Assembly (NCBI GenBank): GCA_014773175.1 | Contig: VXCM01000764.1 | Span: 62,001-126,000, forward strand | Length of the DNA: 64,000 nucleotides | Direction: 5' to 3' | Source of the DNA: Lucifuga dentata | Taxonomy: Eukaryota; Chordata; Actinopteri; Ophidiiformes; Bythitidae | In this document: in pieces, positions 1 to 12,802 of the stretch | Position numbering within the stretch: the stretch's first letter is position 1 | How the letters are laid out: each line of letters starts with the position of its first letter | Translations under genes and position numbers: made by a program | Notes under the pieces: generated by a model | Database searches by the model: none | The model's input: the letters and a program-made list of their open reading frames with translations, nothing else | What the model was told of the DNA's origin: nothing

Positions 1-1095
1 AAGACAGGAAGTGGCTCAGAAGAAAAGCAGCAAGGGTTGTAGCAGACAAAGTGCAAATGGAGTCGAGGAGGAGGTGAGAGGAGAGCATTAGTGAGGAAGA
101 ACAAGAGCAATGGCAGGGAGGAGATGTGTTTGGTGAAGTGGAATCTGGGCAGATATGATGGTCTCACACACACACACACAACACAGTCCAGTGCACTTCA
201 CTGTGATGAATGTGATCTAATGCAGTGTTGATATCACATCATGCCAATGTGAAGGAGAAAGACTGATGGAAAGCTGTGCTGTGCGAGTGTGTATGGGGTA
301 TGTGTGTGTGTGTGTGCGCGCGCAGAGATCACAATCTATTTGAATGAAACTGATGGATTAGAGGGTTTTAATAGAGCCTTTATATGAGGGGAGGCATGAA
401 TGTGTCCATGTGTACATACGCATTGCAGCCTTATGGAGTAACACGTGTCCTTTGTTGAATCGCCGTGGAAACCACTGCACCAATCAATTCGAAATAATGA
501 AACATCCAGCCAAATCAAGCAATTATAATGTGCCCAGATCAATGTATATAATGGAAAATGCTAAAAGAGGGAGAGAATTACAACTTATATGTCGACCATG
601 TCAACCTGTATTCATGTCTGTGTGTGTGTGTGTGTTGTTGTACCTGCTGCATTTTGTGTGTGTGTGTGTGTGTGTGTGTTTGTCACTCAAATCCTCCTCA
701 TTCCCTCACAAAGTCCCTCTAATTGCACAGTGGAGCCCTCTCTGGACAGAATTACCATTAGCAGGAGGGGGATCCCGTGATTATAAGTATTATCAGAGCA
801 TGTCAATGGCGTTGAAGCCACATGGAACCGCCATCACGGTGACTGCTTGGTATTTAGGAAATGTGACGCTCCTCTCTAATTATATTTCCATTCAGACTGC
901 AATCTCACTAATGTACTCTCACTTATGGGGATTCCAGTTGCAGTTTAGATGAAGATAAATAAAAAATTTGACTCTTGGTGGTTCAAATTGGTTCTGTAAA
1001 CAATAAAATATGACATGGCATATGGCTGCATTTAGATTTAAGGGAAAGTAGAGAAATTATTAGTTTATTATGTTTTATTATGTATTTTATGTATT
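1..1095. other. Noncoding left edge, probably pyruvate carboxylase intron
   Basis: I see no exon, RNA gene or complete element here. There are short CA/TG microsatellites near 164-181, 302-320, 616-634 and 655-680. The longest open frame (410-952, plus) runs through TG repeats and resembles no family I know. The stretch lies downstream, in the minus-strand sense, of the first coding exon of pyruvate carboxylase, so intron is the simplest reading. Confidence 0.5.
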
Positions 1096-1134
1096 TTGTT
1101 ATGCTTTATTATGTACTGTATGTTGCAGCTGGCA

Positions 1135-1620
1135 ACAAGTTATTTAACCCTAACTGATGCAGTGAGTAGCTGCTCATTTCTTAAACAACCATGTCGGAAG
1201 ACATATCCTGTGGTCGTGGAAAAGGTGTTACTCTGTTTCAGAAGGGTCAAATTATTGGCCTGCATCAAGCAAAGAAAACAACTAAGGAGACTGCTGAAAC
1301 TATTAAAACTGGGTTAAGAACTGTCCAGCGCATTATTAAAACCTGGAAGGATGTGCTGGAGAAGACTTTATGCAGCGGTCCGACTCTCCCATCATCAATA
1401 CAAGATCTTGGCGAAAAATTAATGCAACTCTGGACAGAAATAAATGTTGTGACATTGCATAAGCTTATTGAAATGATGCCACAGCGAATGCGTGCCGTAA
1501 TCAAAGCTAAAGGCAGTCCAACGAAATATTAGAGTGTGACTTTTTTTTTGGCCGGGCAGTGTATTTGTTTAGTCAAATCCAGGTGGTGAGTTTTTTTTTG
1601 GCCAGGCAGTGTATAACCAA
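1135..1620 (+). mobile_element. Internally deleted Tc1-like DNA transposon
   Basis: The block contains the start and the end of a fish Tc1/mariner transposase with the middle missing. The right side holds two copies of the typical Tc1 terminal motif TTTGGCCGGGCAGTGTAT, near 1543-1562 and 1594-1613 (the second reads GGCCAGGCAGTGTAT). I could not define a clean left inverted repeat, so the left limit is approximate. It lies inside the presumed pyruvate carboxylase intron, on the opposite strand. Confidence 0.75.
1191..1532 (+). pseudogene. Tc1 transposase relic: N-terminal HTH joined to C-terminal tail
   Basis: A 113-codon open frame. Residues about 1-53 match the start of fish Tc1-like transposases, the helix-turn-helix that binds the inverted repeats (motifs FQKGQIIGLHQAKKTTKE and TVQRIIKTWKD are visible). 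From about residue 54 the frame jumps to the end of the same protein, finishing with RMRAVIKAKGSPTKY and a stop, the usual Tc1 C-terminus. The DDE catalytic core, normally some 200 residues, is absent. It therefore cannot be an active transposase. The frame stays open across the deletion, which may be chance or may leave a DNA-binding fragment. Confidence 0.75.
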
Positions 1621-1671
1621 AGTATACTTAAATAAACCACAGCATAGAACACAAAAAGTTTAAGATATAGG

Positions 1672-2481
1672 CCCAGATTCATTAAAAACAGCAATAAGAA
1701 GAGTAGCGTTGCTTTAATTGAGGCTCATTCATAAAACTTCTCCTACGATAATCAGTGCAGCGTTGTCACATGAAGGTTGCGTTGCTGTGAGGTGTGACAG
1801 GAAAAGCCAATTAAAATCAGCATGTTAATGAGTTGCTGCATATTTATCAGCCACCATTTATCCTGATTCATCTGGTTTTAAANAGCATGTTAATGAGTTG
1901 CTGCATATTTATCAGCCACCATTTATCCTGATTCATCTGGTTTTAAAGCAGCAAATCGGCAAAGGAAACATACATTCTGCTTTAGAGATCCTCGTTTTAA
2001 AAGACTGACACGAAAATAACAATTAAACTTGTATTTTAACCTTCGTAGTTTGTGATTGCACTGCACTGGGGGGGGGGCTTTGAGGAATTCAGACATGCGC
2101 AGCGTAGCAGGTGAGATGATTCAAATGCCTGAATGTGTATCAGGTCGGATCAAAACTCAGCATTTAAAAACTGACTAATCAGCTGAGTGAGTTTATCTGT
2201 CAAAATTATTGATCACTGACACATATGAGGCAAAGTTTTAAACGTCGCCCAGATTTCATACCACTGAAATTTGCCACCAAATGAAGCAGGTCTTAATTTT
2301 TACATGCAGGTTTGTTTTATGAATAGCTACCGCGACATGTAAATAAGGAAATATCACGGTAACTCCTCTTTCAAGGCAAACGCTAAAATATGTTGGTAAC
2401 AGGCGTTTATGAATGGGAAAACATGATATTTGCACATAGCGATGCGGTAAATCGTGCACTACATTTTATGAATCTGGACCA
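1672..2481. mobile_element. Nonautonomous DNA element with GGCCCAGATTCAT inverted ends
   Basis: The left end reads GGCCCAGATTCATTAAAA and the right end reads TTTTATGAATCTGGACC, an imperfect inverted pair about 800 bp apart. Short motifs such as TTCATAAAA recur near both ends. No coding capacity is seen. Size and ends suggest a MITE or deleted DNA transposon; the superfamily is uncertain and target duplications are not clear. A duplicated segment around the N at 1883 inflates its length by about 65 bp. Confidence 0.5.
1819..1947. repeat. 64-bp direct duplication around a single N
   Basis: Bases 1819-1882 are repeated at 1884-1947 with one N at 1883 between them. I see no differences between the copies. 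This fits overlapping contig ends that were not merged rather than a biological tandem repeat. Confidence 0.8.
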
Positions 2482-2782
2482 TAGACACTAATCTGCCTGG
2501 CACACAATGAGGCATTTTCAGTATTTAGAGCAATTCAGCACTTTTGGGATAATGCAAACAAAGCTAGCTAGTGTTGCACACCTACAGACAATGTGTGCTT
2601 CAATATTAGCATGTACCAAGGCCAAATGCAGCCTGGCATTAAAAATGAAGAAAGCTCTGAGTCTGTTCTTTTTGGCTGAGGAAGACTGAAGTCAAATCTT
2701 TCTTACATTATAAATGAAGCTTCCCAAACTTCTCAATTACTGTCGTCGTCCTCAGTGGTGAATGAATAGGACATAATCTTAC

Positions 2783-2918
2783 CTCTGTTGGCCACCATGA
2801 CTTTCTTGATTGGTCGATATTCGCTCTGCGGAGCAGAGTGGGCCGAGCGAGAGAGAAGACACGCCCTCCTGACGGCCAACATGCCGAGGCCGCCACGAAC
2901 AACGCTGTACCTCAACAT
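2783..2918 (-). CDS. pc: Pyruvate carboxylase, first coding exon (partial gene)
   Basis: Pyruvate carboxylase is the biotin-dependent mitochondrial enzyme that carboxylates pyruvate to oxaloacetate for anaplerosis and gluconeogenesis. This exon encodes 45 residues plus the first base of a glycine codon. Residues 1 to about 32 are rich in Arg, Ser and Ala and lack acidic residues, as expected for a mitochondrial presequence. They are followed by EYRPIKKVMVANRG, the opening of the biotin carboxylase domain, nearly identical to vertebrate PC. The acceptor (TTGACTCAG, exon from 2919) lies one base before the ATG, and the donor is GTAAG from 2782 down. The next exon is not in the window, so the rest of the gene is to the left. 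The upstream 5' UTR is probably near 14.7-15.25 kb. Confidence 0.9.
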
Positions 2919-5084
2919 CCTGAGTCAAAGGGGGGGAAAAAAGTTGAACACACACAGTCCATCTTTCTATACTTCTAAATTGTGAGTAATGGGCATTAAT
3001 AAGTCAAAGAAAAGGGAGATATGGACACATATTGATGGAAAGACATGAATCAGGAGAAGAGAAATGGGAGATTGCATATATATACACACCCTTAACATTC
3101 ATGTGATTCTTTGAGGGCTAATATAATTTGTCATCTGACCAGTATAAGAATTGTTTATTTGTTATGGTTTGATTCTTCAATAAGACATCAAGGGACTCAA
3201 TCTGCATTTGATGATAAGTGACTAAGTCTATTATCTTGTCATAAAAGTGCATCTCTTAACTTCATTTCAACCTTAATGTAGCACTGATCCGATCTGTTAA
3301 AAAAAATTGAATATGTTAAATTTCTCAGGTGATGCTTTAAAGAAGATAATTATTATGAGTTCAAATCATTATATTGTTTATCTTATGTAACAATGGCAAA
3401 ACAGGAAGTATAATCCATGTTTTGAGGCATGACAAAAGCACAAGGCCCCAACATGTAACCATGGGTAATAATGTAAATAAGGAAATCAGTTAATGTGAGA
3501 GTTTAAATTACATTATTTTGGACATGCAGGTTGAATATATTTTCGTAAATAAGCTGTCAAAACACTTTGGCTGGCAGTAATTACACTTGAAATTACTCTA
3601 TGAAAGCAGTTTTGGCATTGAGATTCCCATAAAATTAAAGTGGGAGCTGGAAAGAGCCCATAAACCTATTTGACCAATCAGCTGCTGCTCTGTTTACAGT
3701 AGCCAATCAGCTGCGGGTCTGTCTAATTTAAGAAAATGAGTTTCTGCTGTGTTGGTGTTGACTTATTCCAAATTACAACAATTACACTGAGGCACTAATC
3801 ACTGTTTTCCTACGCCTATAAGCCAAAAAATAATAATAATAATAACAGTAATACAAACCATGACAACAGAAAAATATTAAAACTGCCAACATTAAAACAA
3901 CACAAATAACGTGCCTAATTCTGGGCTAAATTGTGACATTACTATGGATGGCTGGACATCAAATAGAGCAACATGCTACTTTAAAGTCAGTCAACTTGCT
4001 GTCATTTGAGCTTTGTTCTTGCAAACTAAACCAAGAACACACACACACACACAAACCATTCATTACACCTGCTGTGCCCCCATACCAACATCATCATTTG
4101 ATAGCTGTAATTCAACTGACTACCCTAAACACAGACATTTTCTTAAATAAAACACACAAGTACCACAATTACATCAAGATACACATACATTAACCCATAC
4201 ACACATGTGGACACACACACAGCAAATATCTAACTACCTCATCAACTAGATGTGTGTGTCTCATTCACCCTTGGAGTCCGGCAGCTTGACATACAGAAAG
4301 GAAGATGTTTAGTGAGCAGCACTGATACTACAAGCTTCTTCTCTTGCTCCACTGCAGAGCTACACCTGAATGGCAGTGCTTTGCTGCCACATGGTGGCCA
4401 AACACCAACATTGCAGTCAATGGAGACCACCACAAAGCCTGCTGTACTTTACTTCCTGTAAAACTGGTTTAAAGGGGAATTATCACACATCTCCTCTAGA
4501 GATTTAAATCTAATTTCAGTTAGCGTTACAGCCCAAATATTTATGTTCTTTAAGGTGGCGTACACAATATGATGCCATATAAAAATACAAGGTTTTGTGC
4601 AGACCTTGGTCAGTGAGGAACGGGGCAGAATTTAAGTGACAATGCAACCAGCAATGTGATATTTGGACCAATTACAGCCAATATCAGAAGTAGAAAAGAT
4701 AGATCTTAAGGACTACGTTGAATGCAGTGTTTTAGTACATGTTCACAGCATGTACATGTATATGTTTAGTACATGTTCATGGCTTGTTGTTTATGGTTTC
4801 ACCTTGCTTTTGAAGTATACTGGGGCCTTAACTTCATTTTATAGACAAACAGGTGATCAAAGACTCATTTGAAAGTGTCTGACATAAAATAATAATAATA
4901 TTAATCTCTTTTTCATTCTGAAGTGGCAGTGCGTTGATCCAACAGACTGGATACACTTGATACACTTTTTTTTGATATACTTGATATACACTTCTGATAT
5001 ACTTTGATATGCACTTTGATAAGTATATTTATCTTTTCAGCTGTGTAAATATAATTTAAATAGATGTGTACAAAGTTGTTTTTA

Positions 5085-5192
5085 CTCTTTTTTATACTTT
5101 ACACTTATGCACTAAGGGAGAAGCACCTGTAATTTCATTATATGTTACGTATAATGACAATAAAGCTATTCTATTCTATTCTATTCTATTCG
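5085..5192 (+). mobile_element. LINE-type 3' tail with TTCTA repeat
   Basis: The segment ending in ATAATGACAATAAAGCTATTC followed by (TATTC)n resembles the 3' end of fish L2/Maui-type non-LTR elements, which end in short tandem repeats after an AATAAA-like motif. No reverse transcriptase sequence is attached, so this would be a 5'-truncated copy. Family assignment is from memory of the tail pattern only. Confidence 0.45.
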
Positions 5193-5226
5193 ATAAATGA
5201 AGAATGAATGAATGAGTCAGAGTCAG

Positions 5227-5371
5227 TGAATAAATGAATGAATGAATGAATGAATGAATGAATGAATGAAGGCCTTAAGACAGGTGTTGGAGGCTCAGCC
5301 TGANAATGAATGAATGAATGAATGAATGAATGAATGAAGGCCTTAAGACAGGTGTTGGAGGCTCAGCCTGA
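5227..5371 (+). repeat. (AATG)n microsatellite, duplicated around an N
   Basis: A tetranucleotide AATG/GAAT array continues into a unique 3' part. Bases 5237-5303 recur at 5305-5371 with an N at 5304, so one array has probably been counted twice by the assembler. Confidence 0.8.
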
Positions 5372-7653
5372 AACAGTATATCTTACAGAAGCAGCAGTAT
5401 CGCACTATGTGACAGATGCTGTTTCGCAGGGCCTGAAACTGAAAGAGCCTGCCAAAAACCAACAGGATACAAGCATGCTGACAGGTCAAATATTATCTGT
5501 GTCCTGCACTAGCCTGCCTGTGCAGTTCTGTCGTATTACTAACTTTTTTTTTCAAGACAAAAAGTGGTATATAAATGGGTAATCACAGACATGGTAAGAA
5601 GAAAAAAAGTTTTTCTCTCCATTTGTCAGCTAATTACTTTCAAAATGTTTCCATAAACTCCCATCTTTTCATCTCATTCACCATCTCGTGAGATTTCTTT
5701 TTAAAGTTTTTAACACTATTACTCCTCAGTTCAAACAGGGTTCAGCAGCAATGTTAGTCCCTTCCCTCTTCCTTTCTTTGTTTTCGTCTCTGACACATGA
5801 GGCTAACAATTAAATAAGCCAAGCCAATGTGTTCATTTCCAAAACGCCATGAGGAAAACTCAAAGATAAATGATGGTATGAAAGGAATGCCAAATGTTAA
5901 GGACACTTTTACAGCAGTTTTGCTTCAGGCTAATTTTGGTTTTGGCGCTTCAGTGCCACTTTTCTGGTTTGTCTCCTGTTCTGATTCTGAAAGCTTGACA
6001 GATAAAAAATAGATAAAAATCTGCAATGCCACAGATTCACTGTTCAGAACACACTTAACCATTTCTAGTCTCCCTTGATGCAGCACTGCTGTGTACACAG
6101 AGTGAACACGAGCCATTTTTAGGAAATGTCTCTTTAAGGCGCCTATGAAAAGACAGGTATGTTCTGATTGGACAGCTGGGACAGTCTCTGGAATGGCATT
6201 TAACGAGTGTGTCTAACCACTTCTGTCACATGTTGTGTAAATAAAGGTCTCATGAAAAACAGGCCAGGGCCTATTTGTCTTCCTGAATGCAGTTCTTTTA
6301 GCATGCACCTCCAGTTTTCCCACTTTGACAGTGTTCAACACTACTATATTACACTATAATATGAGAATATAAATAGCATATTCTGCTTTAAGGAGACTTT
6401 AACACAAAAATGCACCATCAGGCAAATCCCAACAGCATGAAAAAAATAACGACTAATCTCCTTACATGTCTGAGCAACAGGAACTCACCATGTGACCTCG
6501 TGCAGTAATAGAATGATGCAACAGAACAGGCTCTCATGCTGATTTAATTTATGCTGGCCTTAACTTTAATCCATGTTGAAACAATCACACCATTACACAC
6601 AAAAAAAAAAAAAAANAAAAAAAAAAAAAACAGTAAAAGCTCATAGTGCAGAACCCTGCTCTGTCCACATCAGCACCATGTGATTTTTACTTCACAACTA
6701 CAGCTTTTACGAAAAATGTGGTAATCTTTAGCCTGAATTCCAAGCAGCTCTGACTCATTAAGCTGGATTTGCAAAACATGTCAATGCCAAACAAAAAAGT
6801 TCCACCATAAAAAATACAGAGAACACAACATGCACTACCTGTACTAAATACTACGAGAGAGTATTTATGGTATTTACTGCCATCAAAATCCACCTTAATG
6901 ACTGCAGCTTATCAGAGCAGACACAATCATCCATCGATCAATTTCTTCTAATTGGGATATCTGGATGAGCTGACTGAATTACAGCTGTAACTTTGGATTT
7001 GTTCATTATTGACAAACAGACCAAATCATGTCAAATATTAACTTAAATCTTTCAGTCTCTTCGTTCAAACTCCATCTGATAAACCCGAGTCAGACTACAC
7101 AAACATGTCCACACACACAAACAAGAGGGGCAGACGATACAAAACCAATCTAACACAATAACCCTTCAAGTGGTAAAACTTTTTGTTAGTTTTAAATATT
7201 CCAATTTTTAAGGTGATAGATTGCTTTAAAGTGTATGACTGGTCCTGTTTTTGTGTATTAAAAAGCCCAGAGAGAATATTTAAATCTAAATAACTTCATT
7301 TCTTGCTTTCTCACACATGATTTAGCAAAGAAATCCCACTAAGATGGATTGTATGGCTTACACCAGGATATGTTTCATCTGATAAAATAAGACTGCATCA
7401 ATGGATGCCAACATTTAGCAGCAGCTGCTATCGTACACCGAGGTGAAAATACTCATTTGACCCCAGTGTTTACAATGCAAGATACCACATTGTACTGACT
7501 ACGCATTATGAGTACATAATCAGGCTATTAGCTTGTCAGTAATAAATGTCTGAACAGGCTCTGAGGCTTCATAGCATTACACAGGCATTATTCACGTGTG
7601 TTCCTAATCATATTTTGCATGACCAGGAAAATCACAAACGTCTCTTTTTTCAC

Positions 7654-8314
7654 TTAAAGGACCATACCATCTATTTTGCATATTTGAGCCTAATATATTC
7701 AATTTTCATGCACGTAAGGTTACTGACAATCATTTCCAAAAGGATAAAACCGTATTTCAGCTTTCCTGATATTTTGTAAAATCTCTTAATCTTTCAAAAT
7801 CAAATATTCAAGTGATACACCCACCTTAAAAATCCATGTTTTGCCTGTTAATAGTTACGCAGCCTTATGAAGTCATGGTCGTTTAAATTTTTCCATAAAG
7901 GCAGGTCTTCTTTTGGGACTATATTTCCCGGTGGACACATACATTCACTAAACACTTTTTATTGCACTTAAACGCTAAAATTACAAACTGTGAAAAAAAC
8001 CTTAATGTACATCTTCTTCATGATAACAGATTACCTATCCCAAGAACATTTCAAGTACTGTATCAACAATCTGATTTTAATAGCGTATCACAATGAACTA
8101 AAACCAATGGCAGTCTGGAAGGTAGGGAAAAAAATTAATTCACCATTCCAGTAGTATGCTTTGGGAAATTACTGTCAGCAACATTACATGTATGAAAATT
8201 GAATATATTAGGCTCAAACATGCAAAATGAATGGTATGGTCCTTTANCATTACATGTATGAAAATTGAATATATTAGGCTCAAACATGCAAAATGAATGG
8301 TATGGTCCTTTAAG
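7654..8314 (-). mobile_element. TTAA-bounded inverted-end MITE, copy 1
   Basis: It starts TTAAAGGACCATACCA and ends TGGTATGGTCCTTTAA. If TTAA is taken as the target duplication, the element begins AGGACCATACC, with inverted ends of about 80-90 bp that include GAGCCTAATATATTCA. It has no coding capacity. Relative to copies at 12252, 29944 and 62161 the interior is reversed. Bases 8182-8246 are duplicated at 8248-8312 around an N at 8247, an assembly artefact that doubles the right end. Confidence 0.85.
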
Positions 8315-8315
8315 G

Positions 8316-11300
8316 AGGCTGAATCTGGAAACGTTTGAATTTTATTGATTAGAACCAAATTCTACACGTTTTACCTGCATGTCAAGGGCATAATATGTCA
8401 TAAATGTATAAGGGAACATTGTTATAATAATTAGGCATAAAACAGAAGATTAAAAAAGAAAAAACACACATTTGTCTAAAAGGTAAAAGTTGAAACCATT
8501 GTGTTTCTCTTATACGAGTGTTTCAACAGCTTCCCACTGTGAAACAGGAATGTGACCTTTTTGGGTTTTCACTGAGAAACAAAATGGGTAAAACCAGAAG
8601 ACCAGATAGGAGACCCCAGACGCCTTTTAAAAAAAGAGTTATGCCAGTGTTATTCCTGACAGCACCGGGGATCTTTTTGCTTCTTATGCAACAAATACAA
8701 CCTCCACCATGAAGCCCAAATTTTGGCAGAAGATATTCATCACCAACGTTTAGTTCCACAAGATGAAAGCTGAAGACGTCCTCAGAGTTGGAACCTTTTA
8801 AGCAGGATGAACCTCTGTTTAGTCTGACTGACAGATTAACGTCACCAATCAGAGGTAAAGCCCTGAACAATTACAACTCATCACTGGTCGTGCAACATGG
8901 GACAACACCGGTGCACGCCGAGCAAACCAGCTAACCTTTGACCTTAGCCATGTCTCAGATCCTCAGGGTTACACAAGGCTGCAGATTAACATGAAACGCC
9001 ACACATCAACTCTTTCATCGGTCGTTCTTTCCTCTCAGAGTTATTATTCATACACACACAAATCAGACATCTGTGGACTGATAAATATGGGAAAAGGTTA
9101 TATAAGGGTGAAAAAGAACAGAGGTGATTTCTGGTATATACATTAACTTCTAAGAGATCAAAGTTCTGTTTTGACCACATATCTAGTAACACTGTGACCC
9201 ACAAGCTTCTCTAATCTTTGCCTATTTGGCTGATCATGAAGGAAGTATATGCGCACATCTTATCTGTACGCTGGCACACCGAAGATTCTACTTTTATGAT
9301 CAATTAGCCGTAAGCCTGGTTATTAATGGTTCTCATTCCTGTAATAATGGGATAATTGTGCCGATTGTGGATTTCAAATGCATGATGCTATGTTTTTATG
9401 GCTATATAATTACATTAAATTGAAATATTCTCGATATCCTGTGCATCACGTTATACCCATTTGGGCTATGTTTGGTACCTTTGGAAATCTTATGATCTTA
9501 GCTTGGACTTAAAATATTATTCTGAGGGTTAAACAATCTTTGGCCAAGCAAAATGTTCATAATAAAGATGGATGAATCCAACAATGTGGTTATATTTTTC
9601 ATGTCAGGTTAGACATGCAGGAAAGAAATCCTACCATTTGTAATACATTTCCTGTGCAGATGATGGTGAAAACAACTGAACAGCTTTTTTTTTTTTTTTT
9701 TCNTTTTTTTTTTTTTTTTTCCCATCACCTACAATGACGAGTCTCAACAAGCAACTTGACACAAAGCTCTGGCTTCAACTGGAGACTCTTACAAGGCAAA
9801 TGACTCATGAAAAGCAGAGCTAAGTGTGGAGGGAGAGAGGGAGAGACAACAACAGAGAATGGAAAACATGTGTTCATTCATCCACACTCCCTTCCTCCTT
9901 CCTTCCACCTCAGCAATTTGTCTCCTCTCTCCTTACCTGGCTCTGAGGTCTCAGGTATTTCCATGTCAACCTGAGCATTAATAGGCTGCAAAGGACGAGA
10001 TTTAAAGGGCCTGATGATCCCAGCCAACGCTCGCTTTCAGAAGCAGCCAACTGATACTGAGGCTGGGTGCTTACTTGTGCAGATAGAACACAAAATGCTT
10101 GTGACTGGACTAAAATCTAGATAATGGCAGCCTAAAGGTTAGAAAAATCAGTTTGTGGCTCAGAAATCAAAGATTCACAATCCACAGGATGTCTCAGAAA
10201 TAAAAACTCTACTTGTTAGATCTACTCTGACAAAGCCCTTGAGCAAGACATTAAACAGCTCAGTGGCCAACATCCCAGACCTGTAAACCTCCGTTTTCAG
10301 TCTAGACTATATGTAGCTGATGAAATGAAGACTGACAAAGCAAAAAACAATTAGGATAAACTTGACTGCTACTACAATTGGACTAAAGCACCATTTGCAC
10401 CCATTATTTATTTAAAAAGGTGCTTAATTATTAAACAAATAAGAATGAAGCTGCCCAAGAGACATTTATGAAGATATCTTAAATACCATTATTTCAACTC
10501 TGATCTTAAATCTCCATAAATCCAAAGATCCCTGAATCCAAGAATAACAAAAATAAACTGACTCAATCAGAACAGAAATAAAGAGAGTTTGCTGCTTTTT
10601 ATTCTTGACTTTGACTCAGTGTCAGGTCCTTCAGCAGCAGCTGTGTCAACATGATGTTCCAGCCTCCTGCTGCAGACTCATCATGTCTAGATGCACTATT
10701 CTCCTCTTTTTGCCTGTGCTGCAATTAGGGCAAACATTTAAATTTAGCATTTACATACATGAACATTTGCTTTATCAGTTTATGAGAGGAGGTACGCCAG
10801 ACGAGGAAACTCATGTTTCATGCTGATTGTAAACCACAAAGTATTTACACAAGTAAATCGATTTCCTATCTCGCAACCCAAGTCTGTTAATTACACCAAC
10901 ACTGACTGATGCCAGTGTCAATCTGATCATGGTGTTTACAGAAGTTTGAAAAAAATAGATGTTTCACCTTAATTGGATTAGAATTGTCGTTTTAACGTTG
11001 TATGTAAATGTACTGCCTGTTAGCTTCTGATTAGAAATGTTACAACTGTACTTAGATCTTTTTCATTTTTTCACTGGTTACAGTTAATGAAAGTCATCAA
11101 TTATTTACCCTGTTATCTTTTCCATGATCTGATGAGGATTTTGGACTTTTCCCCACTTATTAAACTCTAAATCATAAATTCAAACACCAACTGTGACAGA
11201 GAAAAAGCTGTCAAAAGGAAACATACTTCTACCACAAAACTGAGGTTTGAGAGGGATAAGAAACCAGCGGCCCCTTTTCCCTCATTTCTAGAAATGAGCC

Positions 11301-12251
11301 TGTAAAGTAGGCTACATGCTTTCAAATGCTACATTTAAAAAAAAAAGTAAAGTCTGACACACTGGCAGCCACTCTAGAAATCACTTTTTTCACTAATTGC
11401 TTGCTTTGTTTCACCCTCAAAATCATTTTTTTCGGGGAAAAAAAACAAAAAAACAAAAGATAACAGTCTCACAGCACTAATTTGCTGTACAGGACAAATA
11501 CATAAAGACGGAACCTACAGGTGAGGAGCAAAAACATAGCGACTTTTTCTCAACCCTCTTCGGCTTCACTGCATCCTGAGGAATGAAGACGTCACATGCT
11601 AGCATCCCAAGTTGTTTGATCATAGTGTATGCTGGCTAATCATAACTTGAGAGCGTTAATGCTAATAATAGATGATAAAGCAGCTGCACAGACTGTCATG
11701 AGCTATAGCTACCATATCATGAGTCAGAATGAAAATGGCATCTTTCTTTTCTAATTTCACATCAGTTCCTGTTATACTGGGATACTGGAGTGGGACTAAG
11801 TGTAAATGAAATGTTAGTGAGAGAAAGAAAGTTGGGAGGTGAGGGGGACTGTACAAAAACACAGTTTCACCATGTGGAATTTTTACTTCTTTCTACAAGG
11901 ACAGCTAGTTGTGACATTCAAGGAAAAATGGCTGAAATTCATCTAAACAACAGTAATGCCTCCTCAAATATGCAACAAAATACAGAAAAATAACATGCAG
12001 AATTGCTTGGGTCAGAGCCTCTGGCGCTCAGCTCACTCTCAACAACGCCATCTCTGTTTTTCTTTACTATTTTCCTCTCAGTGTGGCCAGTTCCACTCCG
12101 ATTTAGACACAAACATCCCACAAATCCTCACAGCCACTCACCCAGGCAGGGTGAAAAACACCAGGTCCAGCGTTTTCTAGCAAATATAGGTTATGATATT
12201 TTTCATTCTTCATTTCGTGGGGGCTTAATCAACAGGTCACGACACTAATGG
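8316..12251. other. Intron-like noncoding stretch
   Basis: Between two MITE copies in the presumed pyruvate carboxylase first intron. There are a T-rich homopolymer with an N at 9703 and several short A or T runs near 11340-11460. Open frames here (for example 8523-8870 minus, 115 codons) show no family resemblance and no supporting splice sites. Confidence 0.45.
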
Positions 12252-12802
12252 TTAAAGGACCATACCACCCATTTTCCATGTTTGAGCCTAATATATTCAA
12301 TTTTCATACATGTAACGTTACTGACAATCGTTTCCCAAAGGATACTAACTAAAACAGTGAATTAAAAATATTTTTCCTACCTTTCAGAGCGCCACTGGTT
12401 TCAGTTCATTCTGCTACGCTATTAAAATCAACTTGTTGATACTTGAAACGTGCTTGGGTTAGGTAATCCATCTGGCTTTTTTCAAAGTTTTGTAATTTTA
12501 GTGTTTAAGTGCAATAAAAAGCGCAGAGTGAATGTATGTCTCCACAGGGGAATATAGTCCCAAAAGAAGACCTGCGTTTATGGAAAAATTTAAATGACCG
12601 TGACTTCATAAGGCTGTGTAACTATTAGCAGGTGAAACATGGATTTTTAAGGTGGGTATATCGCTTGAATATTTGATTTTGAAAGATTAAGAGATTTTGT
12701 AAAATATCTGGAAAGCTGAAATACGATTTCATCATTTGGGAAATGATTGTCAGTAACCTTACATGTATGAAAATTGAATATATTAGCGGTAAGGTCCTTT
12801 AA
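12252..12802 (+). mobile_element. TTAA-bounded inverted-end MITE, copy 2
   Basis: The left end is TTAAAGGACCATACCACC; the right end is GGTAAGGTCCTTTAA, with part of the right inverted end deleted (the segment with CAAACATGCAAAATG is missing). The interior has the features shared by the family: TACCTTTCAGAGCGCCA, AGGTAATCCATC, ATAGTCCCAAAAGAAGACC and TTTTTAAGGTGGGT. Noncoding. Confidence 0.85.

Larger units (their letters stand above)
2930..7653. other. Intron-like noncoding stretch
   Basis: Probably part of the first pyruvate carboxylase intron. Contents: A/T-rich unique-looking DNA, a CA tract near 4039-4055, a LINE-type tail near 5085-5192, an AATG/GAAT microsatellite, and a homopolymer A run broken by an N at 6616. 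No exon with plausible splice sites and family similarity was found. Confidence 0.5.

Noticed and set aside
410..952. 180-codon open frame on the plus strand
   Set aside because: It runs through TG microsatellites (VCVCVCV stretches) and shows no domain or splice support.
8523..8870. 115-codon open frame on the minus strand
   Set aside because: No recognisable family and no partner exons; it lies in the presumed pc intron.
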